The translations under genes were made by a program, and so were the position numbers. The notes beneath the pieces are model-generated. The model had not been told where the DNA came from, made no database searches, and was given only the letters and a program-made list of their open reading frames with translations. DNA of 64,000 nt from Micropterus salmoides (Eukaryota > Chordata > Actinopteri > Centrarchiformes > Centrarchidae): the NCBI RefSeq assembly GCF_014851395.1, contig NW_024041484.1, positions 4,660,183-4,724,182 of the forward strand. Reading direction: 5' to 3'. Below, in pieces: positions 12,374 to 24,761 of this stretch; the first letter of the stretch is position 1; every line of letters begins with the position of its first letter.

Positions 12374-12436
12374 GATTATAAAGCCCCTTGAGATAGCCCA
12401 ATAGTAATGTTGGGCTATATAAATAAAACTGACTTG
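12374..12436 (+). repeat. Retrotransposon 3'-tail-like sequence
   Basis: AAAGCCCCTTGAGATAGCCC followed by TTGGGCTATATAAATAAAAC has the form of common fish LINE/SINE tails (AAGCCCTTTGAG ... GGGCTATATAAATAAA). No coding portion is adjacent. Confidence 0.45.
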
Positions 12437-13176
12437 ACATACGGCTTCATAGTAAATAAAACTGTAAGTATTTACAAGGAAAAAATTTCTTGACAGGAAG
12501 GATTTTTGCAGCGCACACAAGATGTGAGTCCAAATGCCCTGCAGCAGAGACCACAATAAAATTAATATCAACCTCAGCAGTGTTCAATATACTGGCTGAA
12601 AGAGCACATATTCATCCGTTACTTTTATTCCTGCTTTGATGAGAAATCCTGTAATGTGACAGGGTTAGAACGCAATATTGGTTTCCAGGTAGCACTTTGA
12701 GCTGATATTGAATGTTGGGTAACACTCAATGTCATCTGCTGCTAGTACGATTGAGGCTTCGCTACCAAAGCAGACTGTAAACCCTGCAATGAAATTTCAT
12801 TTTCTTGGTCAATTCTTTAAATTTTACCACAACACAGCATGTCACTCTGCTGAGGCTAACCCTAGAGCAGTTTCATCATTCTGGATTTCAGGAGTGCTTC
12901 TGACCCAACCTGGGCTTAAGGTTTTAAGGCCCTGGCAAGGGCTTTAGAGGCCTGTCAGCCCTGGCACGAATGAGAGCCTATAACTCTTGTGAAGAAAAGG
13001 CCATTTTTTTTGTCATTAATTCTTTATTTCTTCTTACACAGGACAAAATAAATATATGTAAGAACTGATCAGCTTTTGAATTCATAATCCAAACATAAGG
13101 TGACCACATTTCTGAAATGAAAACCGGGGACATTTTTGGTTTGGTCAGTATGTCATTAAAAATATAATGTTATATA

Positions 13177-13395
13177 CAGTGGGTACGGAAAGTATTCAGA
13201 CCCCTTTAAATTTTTCACTCTTTGTTTCATTGCAGCCATTTTCCAAAAATCAAAAAAGTTCATTTTATTTCTCAGTAATGTACACTCAGCACCCCATATT
13301 GACAGAAAAAAAAACAGAAATGTAGAAATTTTTGCAAATTTATTAAAAAAGAAAAACTGAAATATCACATGGTCATAAGTATTCAGACCCTTTGC
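13177..13395 (+). repeat. Left terminal inverted repeat of the Tc1-like element
   Basis: Begins CAGTGGGTACGGAAAGTATT and ends AGTATTCAGACCCTTTGC. It pairs with 14592-14808. Outer and inner direct repeats share AAGTATTCAGACCC. Confidence 0.95.
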
Positions 13396-14419
13396 TCAGT
13401 ATTTAGTAGAAGCACCCTTTTGATCCAATACAGCCATGAGTCGTTTTGGGAAAGATGCAACAAGTTTTTCACATCTGGATTTGGGTATCCTCTGCCATTC
13501 CTCCTTGCAGATCCTCTCCAGTTCTGTCAGGTTGGATGGTAAACGTTGGTGGACAGCCATTTTCAGGTCTCTCCAGAGATGCTCAATTGGGTTTAAGTCA
13601 GGGCTCTGGCTGGGCCATTCAAGAACAGCCACGGAGTTGTTGTGAAGCCACTCCTTCGTTATTTTAGCGGTGTGCTTAGGGTCATTGTCTTGTTGGAAGG
13701 TAAACCTTCGGCCCAGTCTGAGGTCCAGAGCACTCTGGAAAAGGTTTTCATCCAGGATATCCCTGTACTTGGCCGCATTCATCTTTCCCTCGATTGCAAC
13801 CAGTCGTCCTGTCCCTGCAGCTGAAAAACACCCCCACAGCATGATGCTGCCACCACCATGCTTCACTGTTGAGACTGTATTGGACAGGTGATGAGCAGTG
13901 CCTGGTTTTCTCCACACATACCGCTTAGAATTAAGGCCAAAAAGTTCTATCTTGGTCTCATCAGACCAGAGGATCTTATTTATCACCATCTTGGAGTCCT
14001 TCAGGTGTTTTTAGCAAACTCCATGCAGGCTTTCATGTGTCTTGCACTGAGGAGAGGCTTCCGTCGGGCCACTCTGCCATAAAGCCCCGACTGGTGGATT
14101 GCTGCAGTGATGGTTGACTTACAACTTTCTCCCATCTCCCGACTGCATCTCTGGAGCTCAGCCACAGTGACCTTTGGGTTCTTCTTTACCTCTCTCACCA
14201 AGGCTCTTCTCCCCCGATAGCTCAGTTTGGCCGGACGGCCAGCTCTAGGAAGGGTTCTGGTCGTCCCAAACGTCTTCCATTTGAGGATTATGGAGGCCAC
14301 TGTGCTCTTAGGAACCTTAAGTGCAGCAGAAATTTTTTGTAACCTTGGCCAGATCTGTGCCTTGCCACAATTCTGTCTCTGAGCTCTTCAGGCAGTTCCT
14401 TTGACCTCATGATTCTCAT
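13396..14419 (-). pseudogene. Tc1-like transposase, DD34E, two frameshifts
   Basis: Translation begins near 14419 or 14410 (MRSKELPEELRDRIVARH). It runs through a paired-type helix-turn-helix region (TVASIILKWKTFGTTRTLPR and GRPAKLS linker) to a catalytic domain with ILWSDETKIE, QQDNDPKHTA and LNPIEHLW. Thirty-four residues separate the second Asp from the Glu, giving DD34E. It ends QKGASTKY before TGA at 13396. About 340 codons are represented, the normal family length. The frame breaks once near 14330 in an A run after GQGYKK and once near 14008 in an A run after MEFAK; each is healed by a single added A. No in-frame stop is seen elsewhere, so either the copy is very recently inactivated or the deletions are sequencing errors. 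Confidence 0.9.
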
Positions 14420-14591
14420 TTGCTCTGACATGCACTGTGAGCTGTAAGGTCTTATATAGACAGGTGTGTGGCTTTCCTAATCAAGTCCAATCAGTATAAT
14501 CAAACACAGCTGGACTCAAATGAAGGTGTAGAACCATCTCAAGGATGATCAGAAGAAATAGACAGCACCTGAGTTAAATATGAGTGTCACG

Positions 14592-14808
14592 GCAAAGGGT
14601 CTGAATACTTATGACCATGTGATATTTCAGTTTTTCTTTTTTAATAAATTTGCAAAAATTTCTACATTTCTGTTTTTTTCTGTCAATATGGGGTGCTGAG
14701 TGTACATTACTGAGAAATAAAATGAACTTTTTTGATTTTTGGAAAATGGCTGCAATGAAACAAAGAGTGAAAAATTTAAAGGGGTCTGAATACTTTCCGT
14801 ACCCACTG
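14592..14808 (-). repeat. Right terminal inverted repeat of the Tc1-like element
   Basis: Begins GCAAAGGGTCTGAATACTTA and ends TACTTTCCGTACCCACTG. It is the reverse complement of the left arm apart from small length differences in A/T runs. Confidence 0.95.
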
Positions 14809-14835
14809 TATGTGAAATAATAAAGGGGGGCAATT

Positions 14836-15104
14836 GCAATCTGTCAAATATAACCCTAATGAGTATAATCAACTAATTTCAGGGCAGAAATAACCTTTCA
14901 GTCAATAAGCAGAGGCTGCAATCACTGTCTGGCAAGCAGAATACTGCATTTTATGTGTGGTTTTGGCCATTTAAGTTCAGTTATAATCTGTCAAATATGA
15001 CCCTCATGAAAATAATCAAGTCATTTTGAGGCAATCTACCTTTCAGTCAATGAGTAGAAGCTGCAATCACTTTCTGGAAGTGGAATAGTGCATTACATGA
15101 GTTG
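14836..15104 (+). repeat. Imperfect tandem duplication, about 149-base period
   Basis: 14836-14957 and 14985-15104 align: both carry AATCTGTCAAATAT, ACCTTTCAGTCAAT, GCTGCAATCACT and TGCATT in the same order and spacing. It lies inside the older element, 3' of the Tc1-like insertion. Confidence 0.75.
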
Positions 15105-17369
15105 TATTCCATTTAAAGGTATTTCAACAGGTAAGGAGGACTGCATTTGTTGGTACACAGCAAATGAAACAATGTAGAGTCATAAGGATAATTGCAAAAG
15201 AGTTCATGTTTTTATTATATATATAACTCAGTAGAAAGTCAAGTTAATTATGGGCTTCATTCCATTTTCCAAATATAAACAAGGATATTAGACATAGGCC
15301 TACCAAACATTTATTCCATTGGCAACAACAGGCTTCTGTTATTGCCTATAATCACGTAAATGTCATGCTTGGTTACGCTATAAACTGCAAACACTTATTT
15401 GGCCACAATTGTGATTTTTCTCACAAAGTCTCACAAAGACATTTGCTATTACCATGGACATAAAGTGATGTTTATTTACACAATATGTCTGTTTGATCCA
15501 GATAAAAGCAGCTGTAGTTGTGAAGAGACTGGGCGATACATGTGGACGGCAATCACTTTTCAGCATAACACCTGTATGCTCTGCTGTCCAGTCTTTCTGG
15601 CTGCGTAAAATCTGCTTTCAGGTCCGTTAACACCTTAAACAGTCTATGATTAACACACAATTAAAAACGGGGACATCTCAGCTCCAGATGGGGACAGGCC
15701 ACCAAAACCGGGGACTGTCCCCGGAGAACGGGGACGTCTGGTCAACCTATTTTGGGGGCAGCATATCACCAGAATGTTGTTTACCCCTATCATAAGAAAC
15801 AAGGAAATGCACAGTCCCTCCTAGGGCTGCCCCCTAATAGTCAGTTATACTATTAGTGTTTGTTTGCTCTACTATCCCAGGAACGTTCCTGGACAGCCGA
15901 CAACAGTTTCATCAGTCGACTAGGAAACTCTTTCGCTGGGGGCTGCCCAAGTCCCTACCATAGGTCTTTATTTCTTCCAACAAAAAGCTAATTTAGCAAC
16001 CATATTAACTCTGTAAGTAATGCTATACAATTAGCTACCTTTATAAGCTATCGCTAAATAAGCATTCACAGCTGTTTACTTGCCAGTTATTATTATTAGC
16101 CAAGAGCTGTTTCCAAAGGTGGAAAGCAATGCCAGTCCTGTTTAGCTTCCATTTCTATCATTTCTATCTAGCCCTTGGGGCAGAGCTACTGCTTCATCCT
16201 CGCATGTTGGACAGAGTGCAGACCGGACGCTCCAGGGACTTAACGTCGCCTCTTGAACTGCAAAGTGGTAATACAAGACAGGACAAGCCAGAGCTAGCTG
16301 GTTAGCATGCTAACTTCAGTAGATAACTCTGCAATACACTACATAGACATCTTTGACATTATGTCAAAACTGTTATTTTTTCTCATTCTGTTAATAATGT
16401 TGATGTGAATATAAGGGGACATTTAACGCAAGAAACAAGAAAAAGATGGTGGAAATATGATTAAAAACTGATAATAGAGAACACCAGTATGTGCAAATGA
16501 GTAACAGAATATCAGAAAGCCATTACAAAAGGCAGTCTGATGAGCAGCTGATGGAATGTGTGACCAAATTCATATTACAAAATGGCAAAAAATAAAAATA
16601 AACAATCCCAGACCAAAACAAAAAGAAAAGCACAATATGACAAAAATGATTTAAAATGCAGCCTGTATTTCACAGACAGAAAGAGCAAAATAGCCGCTCT
16701 ACCTGGCAACCCGGCATGCTCCTGTCTATGTGAGCAAAGAACGGTATGCACTCTCCTTACTGCCAGAGTTAATCACCAAACCACAGCCACCTGGCAGCAA
16801 AACCAATAAATAATACCAGTATGACAACATGGATATATGGACATGTTGGTGCTCTCTGCTGAGCATTTGGTCTCAACCAATATTTGACTTGGCTGTGTTT
16901 TAGCTTTGGCTTGCTGCAGTTAAGCGTCTCTGGCGTTAAAAAAGCCAACTATGAAGTGGGGGAAAGAAAGCATTAAAACACCATTCCTGCAGTGGCCACC
17001 TTGTGACCTCTCAAACATAGAGATGTACACTCACACACCTGTACAGGCATGAAGTGGTGTTTAAGTGGTGTCGAAAATTAGTATCACTTGGTAGGGAAGA
17101 TCAACAGGTAGACTGCAAAAACAGAGTGTTCTGGTATGCAGACACTCAGGGAGTGCTGATGATAGTTACATAACTAAACCAAAGACTGGCAAATCGCATG
17201 GCAATAAATGTGATACAAAATCTGGGCATGATTAAAATTATGCAAAGGGTCTAAACTAAGCAGGCAGATGTTATATAATTGTTTTAGGAACCTTTATATA
17301 ATGAACATGAAAACGTAAATCCCATTCTTTGTTCATTCTTTCATGACTGTCACGGTGTTTCTACAAAAA

Positions 17370-17495
17370 AGTACATAAGTGGAATGTAATTAAGTACATT
17401 TACTCAAGTACTGTACATGAGAATTTCCATTTTTAGGAATTTTATACTTCTCCACTACATCTCAGAGGCAAACAGTGTACTTTTTTCTTCATTAC
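17370..17495 (+). repeat. Dispersed repeat, AAGTAC-rich family, copy 1
   Basis: Contains AAGTACATTTACTCAAGTAC, CTGTAC and CTTCTCCACTACATCTCAGA, a widespread fish repeat whose second copy is at 53596-53725 inside a carboxylesterase intron. The transposon class is not established. Confidence 0.55.
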
Positions 17496-19667
17496 GTTTG
17501 TCTTACAGCTGTAGTTAAATGCTTTGTAGTTTTTGTCATTGGCAAATTACCACACAAAATTCTAGTACCCACAAATAAGGATTTTACAGCAATAGTCATT
17601 AGTAATTGGACTACACTTCACGGTACTGGACTTCAATCATCAGTTGTTGTTGTAGAAATAGGTTTGTTCAGTTGTAAACGGATGTTTCTGGGGGCATTTT
17701 CGGTGTTCACTAGACCTTATCCAGCAGAGAGATGACTGGAAATTAGAGAGAAACAGAGGATGACATGCAAAGGTTCCCAGTACCAGGGACGCTGCAATCA
17801 CATGGTCAGGTCTTAAAACCCTGTTGCATTTCTGACAGAGTAGCACATCTTGTTACCACAAGCAACCACAGATATTACATAATATCTCAATGACTTAATA
17901 ACTTAATAATAAAATATAAATTATATAATTAAGCTTCCACCTGTAGTCTGCTTTGTGTAATGTCCTTAACGGGAACATTTTTTGCCCACAAACAGCTTAA
18001 TATGGCCACTTGTTGAATTGCTTGTTGGATTGTATGTTTCAGAAAGTAACAAAAAAATTTTGACACAGCCCCCCAATTTCAACATTGGAAGGGTATGATA
18101 GGAGGGGGGCTCAAAAATGATGTGACATTTTGACAAGTGCTTCGCTATGATGATTGGTCTGGAAATGTATGCATGTTTTTTAAGCTGTAGGAGCCAGCCC
18201 AGAGCATCATGTTACTGCCAAATGTCTTGGTATACAAGCACAGAAGAGTTTGACCACTTCAGACACACAACCTTTATGTGGACTGGTGTACTTTACAGTT
18301 GTCTGTACTGTGCTCACAAGGTATCTATTGTGGTTTTTAGCTGCAGCATTTTACTGTGCAACTGTGCCTGATGATGACTTTTAATATAGCTAAGGTGAAA
18401 AAGCAGATCAAATTTTCATGCTATATTTTGAATTTAGTACAAATGCACTGTGTAAATGCTTTGCTAACATATTTATCCACAATTCGGTGTTCCTCTATTC
18501 ATGGTGAATTTGCAACTTGCACTGCTCAGCCATGATAGTAAAAAACACTTTCATTACCAGTTGAGTCAGACCCAGACGGGAGCATCTGTGTCCTCGGCAG
18601 GCCGACAGTCCACCAGCCAACTGCAGTGAGACAGCCCAGACAAACTGTCCTGCTGCGGCAGAGTGTCGGAGGGAGCGGCCTTTGCTGACTCAGAGTTTGA
18701 AAACGAAGCCAGACATTTGACAGCGGCCCTCTTCCCCCCCCAACCACACTCCTCCACAAACTTTGATTAAACATGTCAGGGGAGATACAATCTGCTGTTA
18801 CACAACATTTACATAAGGTGCAGTTTACAGGCAGGAAGGGGCAGAATGGAGATGCATTTTTAATCATAATTGTCATGGAGACAGTTAAAAAAACATGTCT
18901 GCATTAGTTAAACTGCTGTACAAAACAATACTATACAATGTCTGCGCAGACGTTAATAATCCAGGGATGTAATGGTTACTGCAAAGGTTTGATTTGTAGG
19001 TCATTACATGTTTGTTAAATTTATTTTTAACTTAGGACAGAGCCAGGATTAGATCTTTTTCCGCTGTTCCCAGTCTTCATGCTAAGCTAGGCTAATCATA
19101 GCTTGACTCCAGTTCAGTGCTCCCTATTTAATGCTCATGTTTGAGCCTTAGGTAACATGTTGAGATACTCCTTTATTTGAGCAAAGTTTTCTTACTGGGA
19201 ATCAAAGATTACTTCCCTTTCTCATCTTCTCAGTCTCATTAGCATGAACACCCACACACACTTCTGCACTCTCACGGTGCTGCTTGATAAACAGAGCTCC
19301 TCAGCACCCGCTTCTCCAATTTCAGCAGTAAACTTCACTGAATGAAGTTGAGGCCAACTAGACTCAGAGTGGAGGGGGTAAAATAATACAGGAGCCGCCG
19401 CCGAGCTCCTTGATCCTCTGGGACAGTCAGACAGGAAGTGCTTTAATCAAGGCTTCCTGTACTGCCATGTTTTGTCTAAAGGAGAGAAATAATGCATCCA
19501 GCAGCTGTTGCAGGAGGCTCAGTGTCTTGGCTGAACAAGAGAGCTTCAGTAACTTGTGCAAGAAAGCAGAATTAGGCAGGGCTAGCTGGTTAACTAAAAC
19601 GCAACATGCTAATACTATTATTATTGTTGTTGTCTGGTTATTTGTTAGATCCTGCTATTTGACACTG

Positions 19668-19745
19668 TCTTGACTAGGTCTCGCTTGAAAATGAGGTTTT
19701 AATCTCAATGTGACTTCCTAGTTAAATAAAGTTTTTTCTTAAAAA
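19668..19745 (+). repeat. LINE 3'-tail-like sequence
   Basis: AATGAGGTTTTAATCTCAAT then TTCCTAGTTAAATAAAG resembles the CTGGTTAAATAAAG 3' ends of several fish LINE families, followed by an A-rich tail. Confidence 0.45.
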
Positions 19746-19847
19746 AGAAAGAAAAAAAACTAGCTCGGCTAATCCTCATTATGCTTCAATTCAAAATATG
19801 TGCTTGTGTGAAACCCTGTATGCTACCACCTTTTCAACATCAGAAAT

Positions 19848-19850
<3 letters not shown>

Positions 19851-19882
<32 letters not shown>

Positions 19883-19894
19883 GGGGGGGGGGGG
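19851..19894. repeat. (TG)n followed by poly-G
   Basis: Fifteen TG units run into about fifteen G residues. Confidence 0.97.
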
Positions 19895-21820
19895 CATCCA
19901 AGTCACATCACAGTTTATACATTTATAGTTCCCTGAAAATTAATTTTAAGACTTTAGTGATCTCCTGACTTTTTGATGGCTTTTGGCGAAACAGACAATC
20001 TGACAATATCATGGCCAGTTTACAAAGCAACAGCCACATGTGCAAATGTGAAAAACTATGGCAGTAATTGTAACTAGTAACTTCTCTCTCCAGCTTTCTT
20101 TTTTCAGTCTGCACGCAGTTACTTCTGCTAAGTCTGCATTGTTATCACAATTTACATGCATTACTGCATTGAGACTACAAAGACATACAGAGACACCCAG
20201 AGGTCTTGGAGAGCGATCAGGGAGGCATTGGGATGAGGCCATGATGGCATGCTTTTCACTCTACCTTCTGGTCTAGACATTCAGAACACACTTATGACTT
20301 CAGAGCTGTTTTGCAAAGACCCTTATCACAGTTTGTTTTAGAGATGTATCTCAGTCTGGACAGTCAGATTGTGCTCCATTCAATTCATGTGACTCTGACG
20401 TCACTCTAGACTAGAGCTCGCTACTTGTCCTGTGGAGAGTTGCAGGGCTTATATGTGCTGTACAGTGCCAGAAACTGTAATGAATGCAATGAAAAGGACA
20501 AAAAGTTGTGAACATTTGTCATAAATCTGGAGAAATACAGGAAATTGGAAGAATTGTGACTCCGGGAGGAAATTATTCTTTTTCGCATGCAGGTCACTTT
20601 CAGACCATAGCCAGTTCACTCTTGAGTCTGATATCGGCCACATTCAAAACATAATGTGAACAGTCAATCAAAAAAATCAGATCTTGGCAATAAATATGAA
20701 TTGAGCATTAAGTTCTGCAGTGTGAACATAGTCTTAGTCTCTGAGTAAAAATGCTAGTTAAAAGCCTTAAAATAATGGAAAGAAATGCTGCATAACAATT
20801 TCTGAGTAAAAACATGACATGGATTTCCACCCAATTGTTCACCTTTGCGCTGGATCAGGCTAACTGATGGAGATAAGCTACAACGCATGGTCAAATCTGG
20901 TCACAAGGGTTGACAAATACTCCTCATGGCTTGCATGTGGGCTCCTCATTGTTTTTCATTTGGTTTGTATGCAATTTTGTCTTCAACATCTTACCACAGT
21001 TTAACAACAAGCCCATTATCAGTAGTAAATATATGAACTTGTGGCAAGACAGTCCAGACAATAGACACACTGTTGAGCGAGACATGAGCTCACTAACAGG
21101 CACCTTTATCTCCATGAACCGGTTTTCTGACACATGATACTCTGACTGTTCCTTCAGAACATTACCGGGACAGTTAAGGTATGCAGAGAGCCATTCCTTT
21201 AATAGCTAATAGACATAAAACACTTGAAACTGGAATGGCGCTACTTCAGTTGAGGAGGGGAATGAGAGCCACATCCCCATCCTTTTAAAACCCACTCAGC
21301 TACAGATGCTTCTGCTCTCACACAGCCCAAATCTTTTTGATGATGCAGAGCCCAGTTTTAGACAAACAGTTAATATATTATTACATATTCAAACTATTAT
21401 AAACAGCTAAATGTCAAACTATTCACCAAAGTCCAGATGTAATGCTTTTTATTTATCATAGACCCCAGAAAAGGGACTAATAGACATCTAATCAGCTTAC
21501 CCTCATTTTATCCTAGACCATAGACATTTGTAACCATTGAATGTCCAATCAACATATAATCACTCAAAGAACAGTTCCTGCCACTGTCTACTCCCCCTCA
21601 CATGCTGTAGCCAGAGCCTTGTGGTTGCAATGTGAAACATGGTGGAGCCGAGGACGAGCATTCTTGCTCTGTCCAATTTACCTCAAAGTTCTCTACTTTT
21701 GAAAATCATATTCTGCCACATTCTCATGCATATCAACTTCTGTGGTGTGGTTTAGCATAGTCAGTTAATTCCTTTTACATGATACATTTATTAGTCCATA
21801 CATTTGAAAATAATTTAGCG

Positions 21821-22185
21821 TAGGGCTGGACAATAAAACAATAACTAATTATCAGGACATAGTGTTTTTCAATAACAATACAACAAATGTTCAATGATTT
21901 GATTTATTCACTTGAATCATAGGGCTTATTTTTTAATTTATGAAAAAAAGCTTTTACTTGATTTTATTCATGAATATTTGTTGACAAAGATTTTATCATA
22001 ATTGTTTGGAATGTTCTACCTCAGATTTGTGAAGTGATCCACTGTTTGGCATCAAGTGTTGACCATAAAATTAACCATCAAGTTTCTTCAACTTTCACTC
22101 AGGAGCGAAAAAAATCAGCCTTTAAACTCGAAAGAAATAACGATTTGATACTTGATAACATTTTTGGCCATATCGTCCAGCCCTA
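21821..22185. mobile_element. hAT-type MITE with 8-bp target duplication
   Basis: The terminal inverted repeats are TAGGGCTGGACAATA on the left and, as reverse complement, TAGGGCTGGACGATAT on the right. The 365-base interior is AT-rich and non-coding. Flanks are ATTTAGCG at 21813-21820 and ATTTAGCA at 22186-22193, an 8-base duplication with one mismatch, diagnostic of the hAT superfamily. Non-autonomous. Confidence 0.88.
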
Positions 22186-22354
22186 ATTTAGCATCTCATT
22201 AGCTGTTTCACTTCTGTGTCTTCACAATCATTGTCTGAGTAAGAAGGTGGCTTCAAAGAACCATTGGCTATGACACATTTTTTGTAGTTTTTGCAGTCCA
22301 AGCATCTCCACAGTCTTCATCGTGGTGCCAGATATTCATTGTGTAAAATTTTGG

Positions 22355-22620
22355 CAGTGTCGGTCGGTTGGTCGATCGATTGCCCAAAAAGATTGTTCCT
22401 GCTGACTTTAGTGCAAACGAGAGGTTGATATTTTTGTTTTTTAGTGAAATACCTCAACAATTGTTCGATTGATAGTCATAGAATTTGGTACATTCATGGT
22501 GCACAGATGATGAAATCCTAATGACTTTGGTTATCCTCTGACCTTTCAGCTGGCACCACCAGTGGGCCAAAGTTGTCAATTTCCTTCAGCGTTTGACCCC
22601 TTCCTGACACACAGCACAGA
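22355..22620 (+). repeat. Dispersed non-coding repeat, related to 51.8-52.0 and 55.6-55.9 kb
   Basis: Shares phrases with the other sites: GACTTTGGT near CTGACCT, TCAACAA..GATTG, ATGAAATTTGGTAC-like and CACATTCATGG-like words. These are characteristic of a high-copy family in percomorph genomes. Alignment is loose. Confidence 0.45.
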
Positions 22621-23205
22621 TCATCAAAGGACAGAGGGAGAGTGCGCAGACTTTAGAAGACTATTAGGATTTGGCCCAGGACTGTGGCTGTTCTGCTCTC
22701 TGTGTGCGAAGTGAATGAATGAAACATGCAGAGAGATGTTTATCTTATAGAGTGATAAAGGTTGTGGCCTTCTAATGTCTCCTTCACTGTGTCTCAATCT
22801 TGTTATGTCTTCATGTCTTTCAGATCGGTGTGAGTCACAACCCTTGCCCTGGGAAATAATAGCTCACAACACTTTTGTATGGGAGCATGTTTTTGACATA
22901 CTGTACATCCTTCCATAGTGTAACAGACGTTTAGTTGGATCTAGCATTATCAGGAATTTGGGTTTTTATGTGTGCATTAGTTTAAAAAGTATTTTCTCAA
23001 GGCTGTTGTTATCAGTTGTCCCTTTAGTTACATTCTGAAAGTTGGAATTTTTATTTTAATGATTAATTCTAATAGCGTCACGCGGTACACGTGTGTCTTA
23101 AGAACCAAAACAATTCAATAGATGTGTGATACAGCTTCGGTTATTCTTGTCAGCTGTAGCTGGTGATGACACACACATTTGTTTTACAGGTGAGAACTTC
23201 CCAAT

Positions 23206-23262
23206 GAGGCTCAGGAGATAGAGCGGGTTGCCTGTTAATTGGAAGATCGGCGGTTCAATCCC
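23206..23262 (+). repeat. tRNA-like head of a SINE
   Basis: GGCTCAGGAGATAGAGCGGG (A-box region) is followed by GATCGGCGGTTCAATCCCTG, which contains a perfect B box. Acceptor-stem pairing is absent, so this is not a tRNA gene. It is the promoter head of a tRNA-derived SINE; the matching tail type is seen at 38332-38418. Confidence 0.6.
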
Positions 23263-24761
23263 TGTGGCTGTGTTTTAATGATCGGGTCCGTTAGTTTTGG
23301 AGATGAGACGACCTCAGAGGTAATTCGGCTCCCGGTAGAACCCTGTCAGGGCACAGAAGTGGAGTGGACCCAGAACAACTCTCATCAGCTGTTAGGACTA
23401 AAGTTACTGTTCGGCTGTGTTAAAACTATAGCACAACATCACTGCACTGTAACAACGTTATGCTTTATTAAATGTCACATAATTAACAAAATAGATATGT
23501 AATGTCAGTCCAGTGACTGTTACCTGTCAACCGACTTGCCTCTCATTCTCCAGCGCTGGCAGTCACTCAGGCTGCCGAATGAACGATAGACTCCAAGGAC
23601 CCTTGTGAGTGGTGAACGATTCATTCCTGCTCCATAGCCTAAATGTCACGTGACAAATGAACGACTCAAACCCAGAGACCCAGTCGTGAACTAATCAATT
23701 CTGCACCCAGTGCTGACGGAGCCCATGCAGCTGCCGTGTGACGAGTGAACGTAAGAGTCCAAGACTATTCACGCATGCTAACAACAGGACAACTAGCTTA
23801 TCAACAACAGTTAATACTTCACTGATGTTGAAAGGGGAGACGTCTCCAACATCTCGAGGTTCTTTATAGATGTCGGAGTTTAGGTCCAGCAGGTACTTAG
23901 CTCACTTGGGTTTTTTTTAGCATTTCGTTAGTGCTGCTCTGTAGTGTTGCTTGCAGGCTGCTTGTATCCTTTGCCAGCATCCGATAACCAGTGAAGAGTA
24001 TAAGTTAATCACAGCAGAGTAGGACGGGACTTGTCAAAACTCTGGCAGGGAAAAGATAACGTGATTCAACCAGAGTGAATGAGACGAGAACACGGCACTG
24101 TGAGCAGCTCTTGCGACTCTTTTTCAAAAAAGCCACTAGTGCAAAATCTTGCTACTTTTTCTGGTGTTATTGGAGACTCTGAAGTGAAACGCACGTGTCA
24201 TTTTTATACTCTTCTCAATGAGCAGCGGGTGCTGCTGTGGGCCCCTCCCCCGTCCTCAAGAACTCACAGGTGGCCTGAGACTGCAAATGAATCCTGCATG
24301 TGCAAATTTGTTTAGAACTGCATGGTTGTAGTTCTGAACATATTTTGGGTGTTTTTTATTCACTGTTTGTCTCTCCCATGACGCGATTCTTCTCTCCTAA
24401 AGCGTCCATTGCAATTACATGCACATGGCAAATTAGGTGATGACGTCATTTAGCGACTTCTAGTGACTTACTTACTAGTGGCTTTTTGGTGGTTGTGCAA
24501 AGTTTACAACGGACGACAATGTTCTTCGCATCTAAGACCGTGACACATTAATGGCAAAACTTACAGCTTAGTAGACTTACTGAGTAACGTCTCGGGTTAC
24601 GTATGTAACCCTTGTTCCCCGAGAAGGGGAACGAGACACTGCGTCAGTGACGACACTACGGGAACGCCTCTGGGCGTGGCAGGGCTGAAATCATGAATGA
24701 AACTACTCCAATCCTGTTGCCATTGCTAGAACGGTAGCGTGTGACGGTGTAACTGGAGGCG

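Larger units (their letters stand above)
8665..13095. other. Intergenic, no gene recognised
   Basis: No splice-bounded coding exon or conserved domain was found on either strand. I searched for the missing ankrd16 ankyrin exons and did not find them. Identified contents are retroelement tails at 11421-11472 and 12374-12436 and a repeat copy at 11681-11788. Confidence 0.5.
13177..14808 (-). mobile_element. Tc1-like DNA transposon, structurally complete
   Basis: The element is 1632 bases, flanked by TA on both sides (13175-13176 and 14809-14810), the Tc1/mariner target duplication. Inverted repeats of about 217 bases lie at 13177-13395 and 14592-14808. Within each arm the word AAGTATTCAGACCC occurs at the outer and the inner end, the IR/DR arrangement of fish Tc1 elements where transposase binds. 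The arms are near-identical, indicating a young insertion. The transposase reads on - and is interrupted (separate entry). Confidence 0.95.
13096..15750. mobile_element. Older element split by a Tc1-like insertion
   Basis: The left edge (ATAAGGTGACCA, then AAAACCGGGGACA near 13131) and the right edge (reverse complement ATAGGTTGACCAGACG, with several GGGGAC words between 15668 and 15736) look like imperfect inverted ends of one element. The intact Tc1-like element at 13177-14808 sits just inside the left edge. That everything between the edges belongs to one element is inference. Confidence 0.4.
15753..21820. other. Intergenic, repeats but no gene
   Basis: No supported exon. Near 15825-15960 the text AGGGCTGCCCCCTAATAGTC resembles a hAT-type element end. 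A GC-rich patch at 18560-18760 has a 63-codon minus-strand frame without similarity I can name. Other identified repeats are listed separately. Confidence 0.5.
22186..24587. other. Intergenic, repeats but no gene
   Basis: Holds a dispersed fish repeat (22355-22620) and a tRNA-derived SINE head (23206-23262). The open frame at 24079-24315 has no recognisable domain and no convincing splice context. Confidence 0.5.

Noticed and set aside
23206..23262. Candidate second tRNA gene
   Set aside because: Has A- and B-box-like text but no acceptor stem or proper anticodon arm; it is a SINE head.
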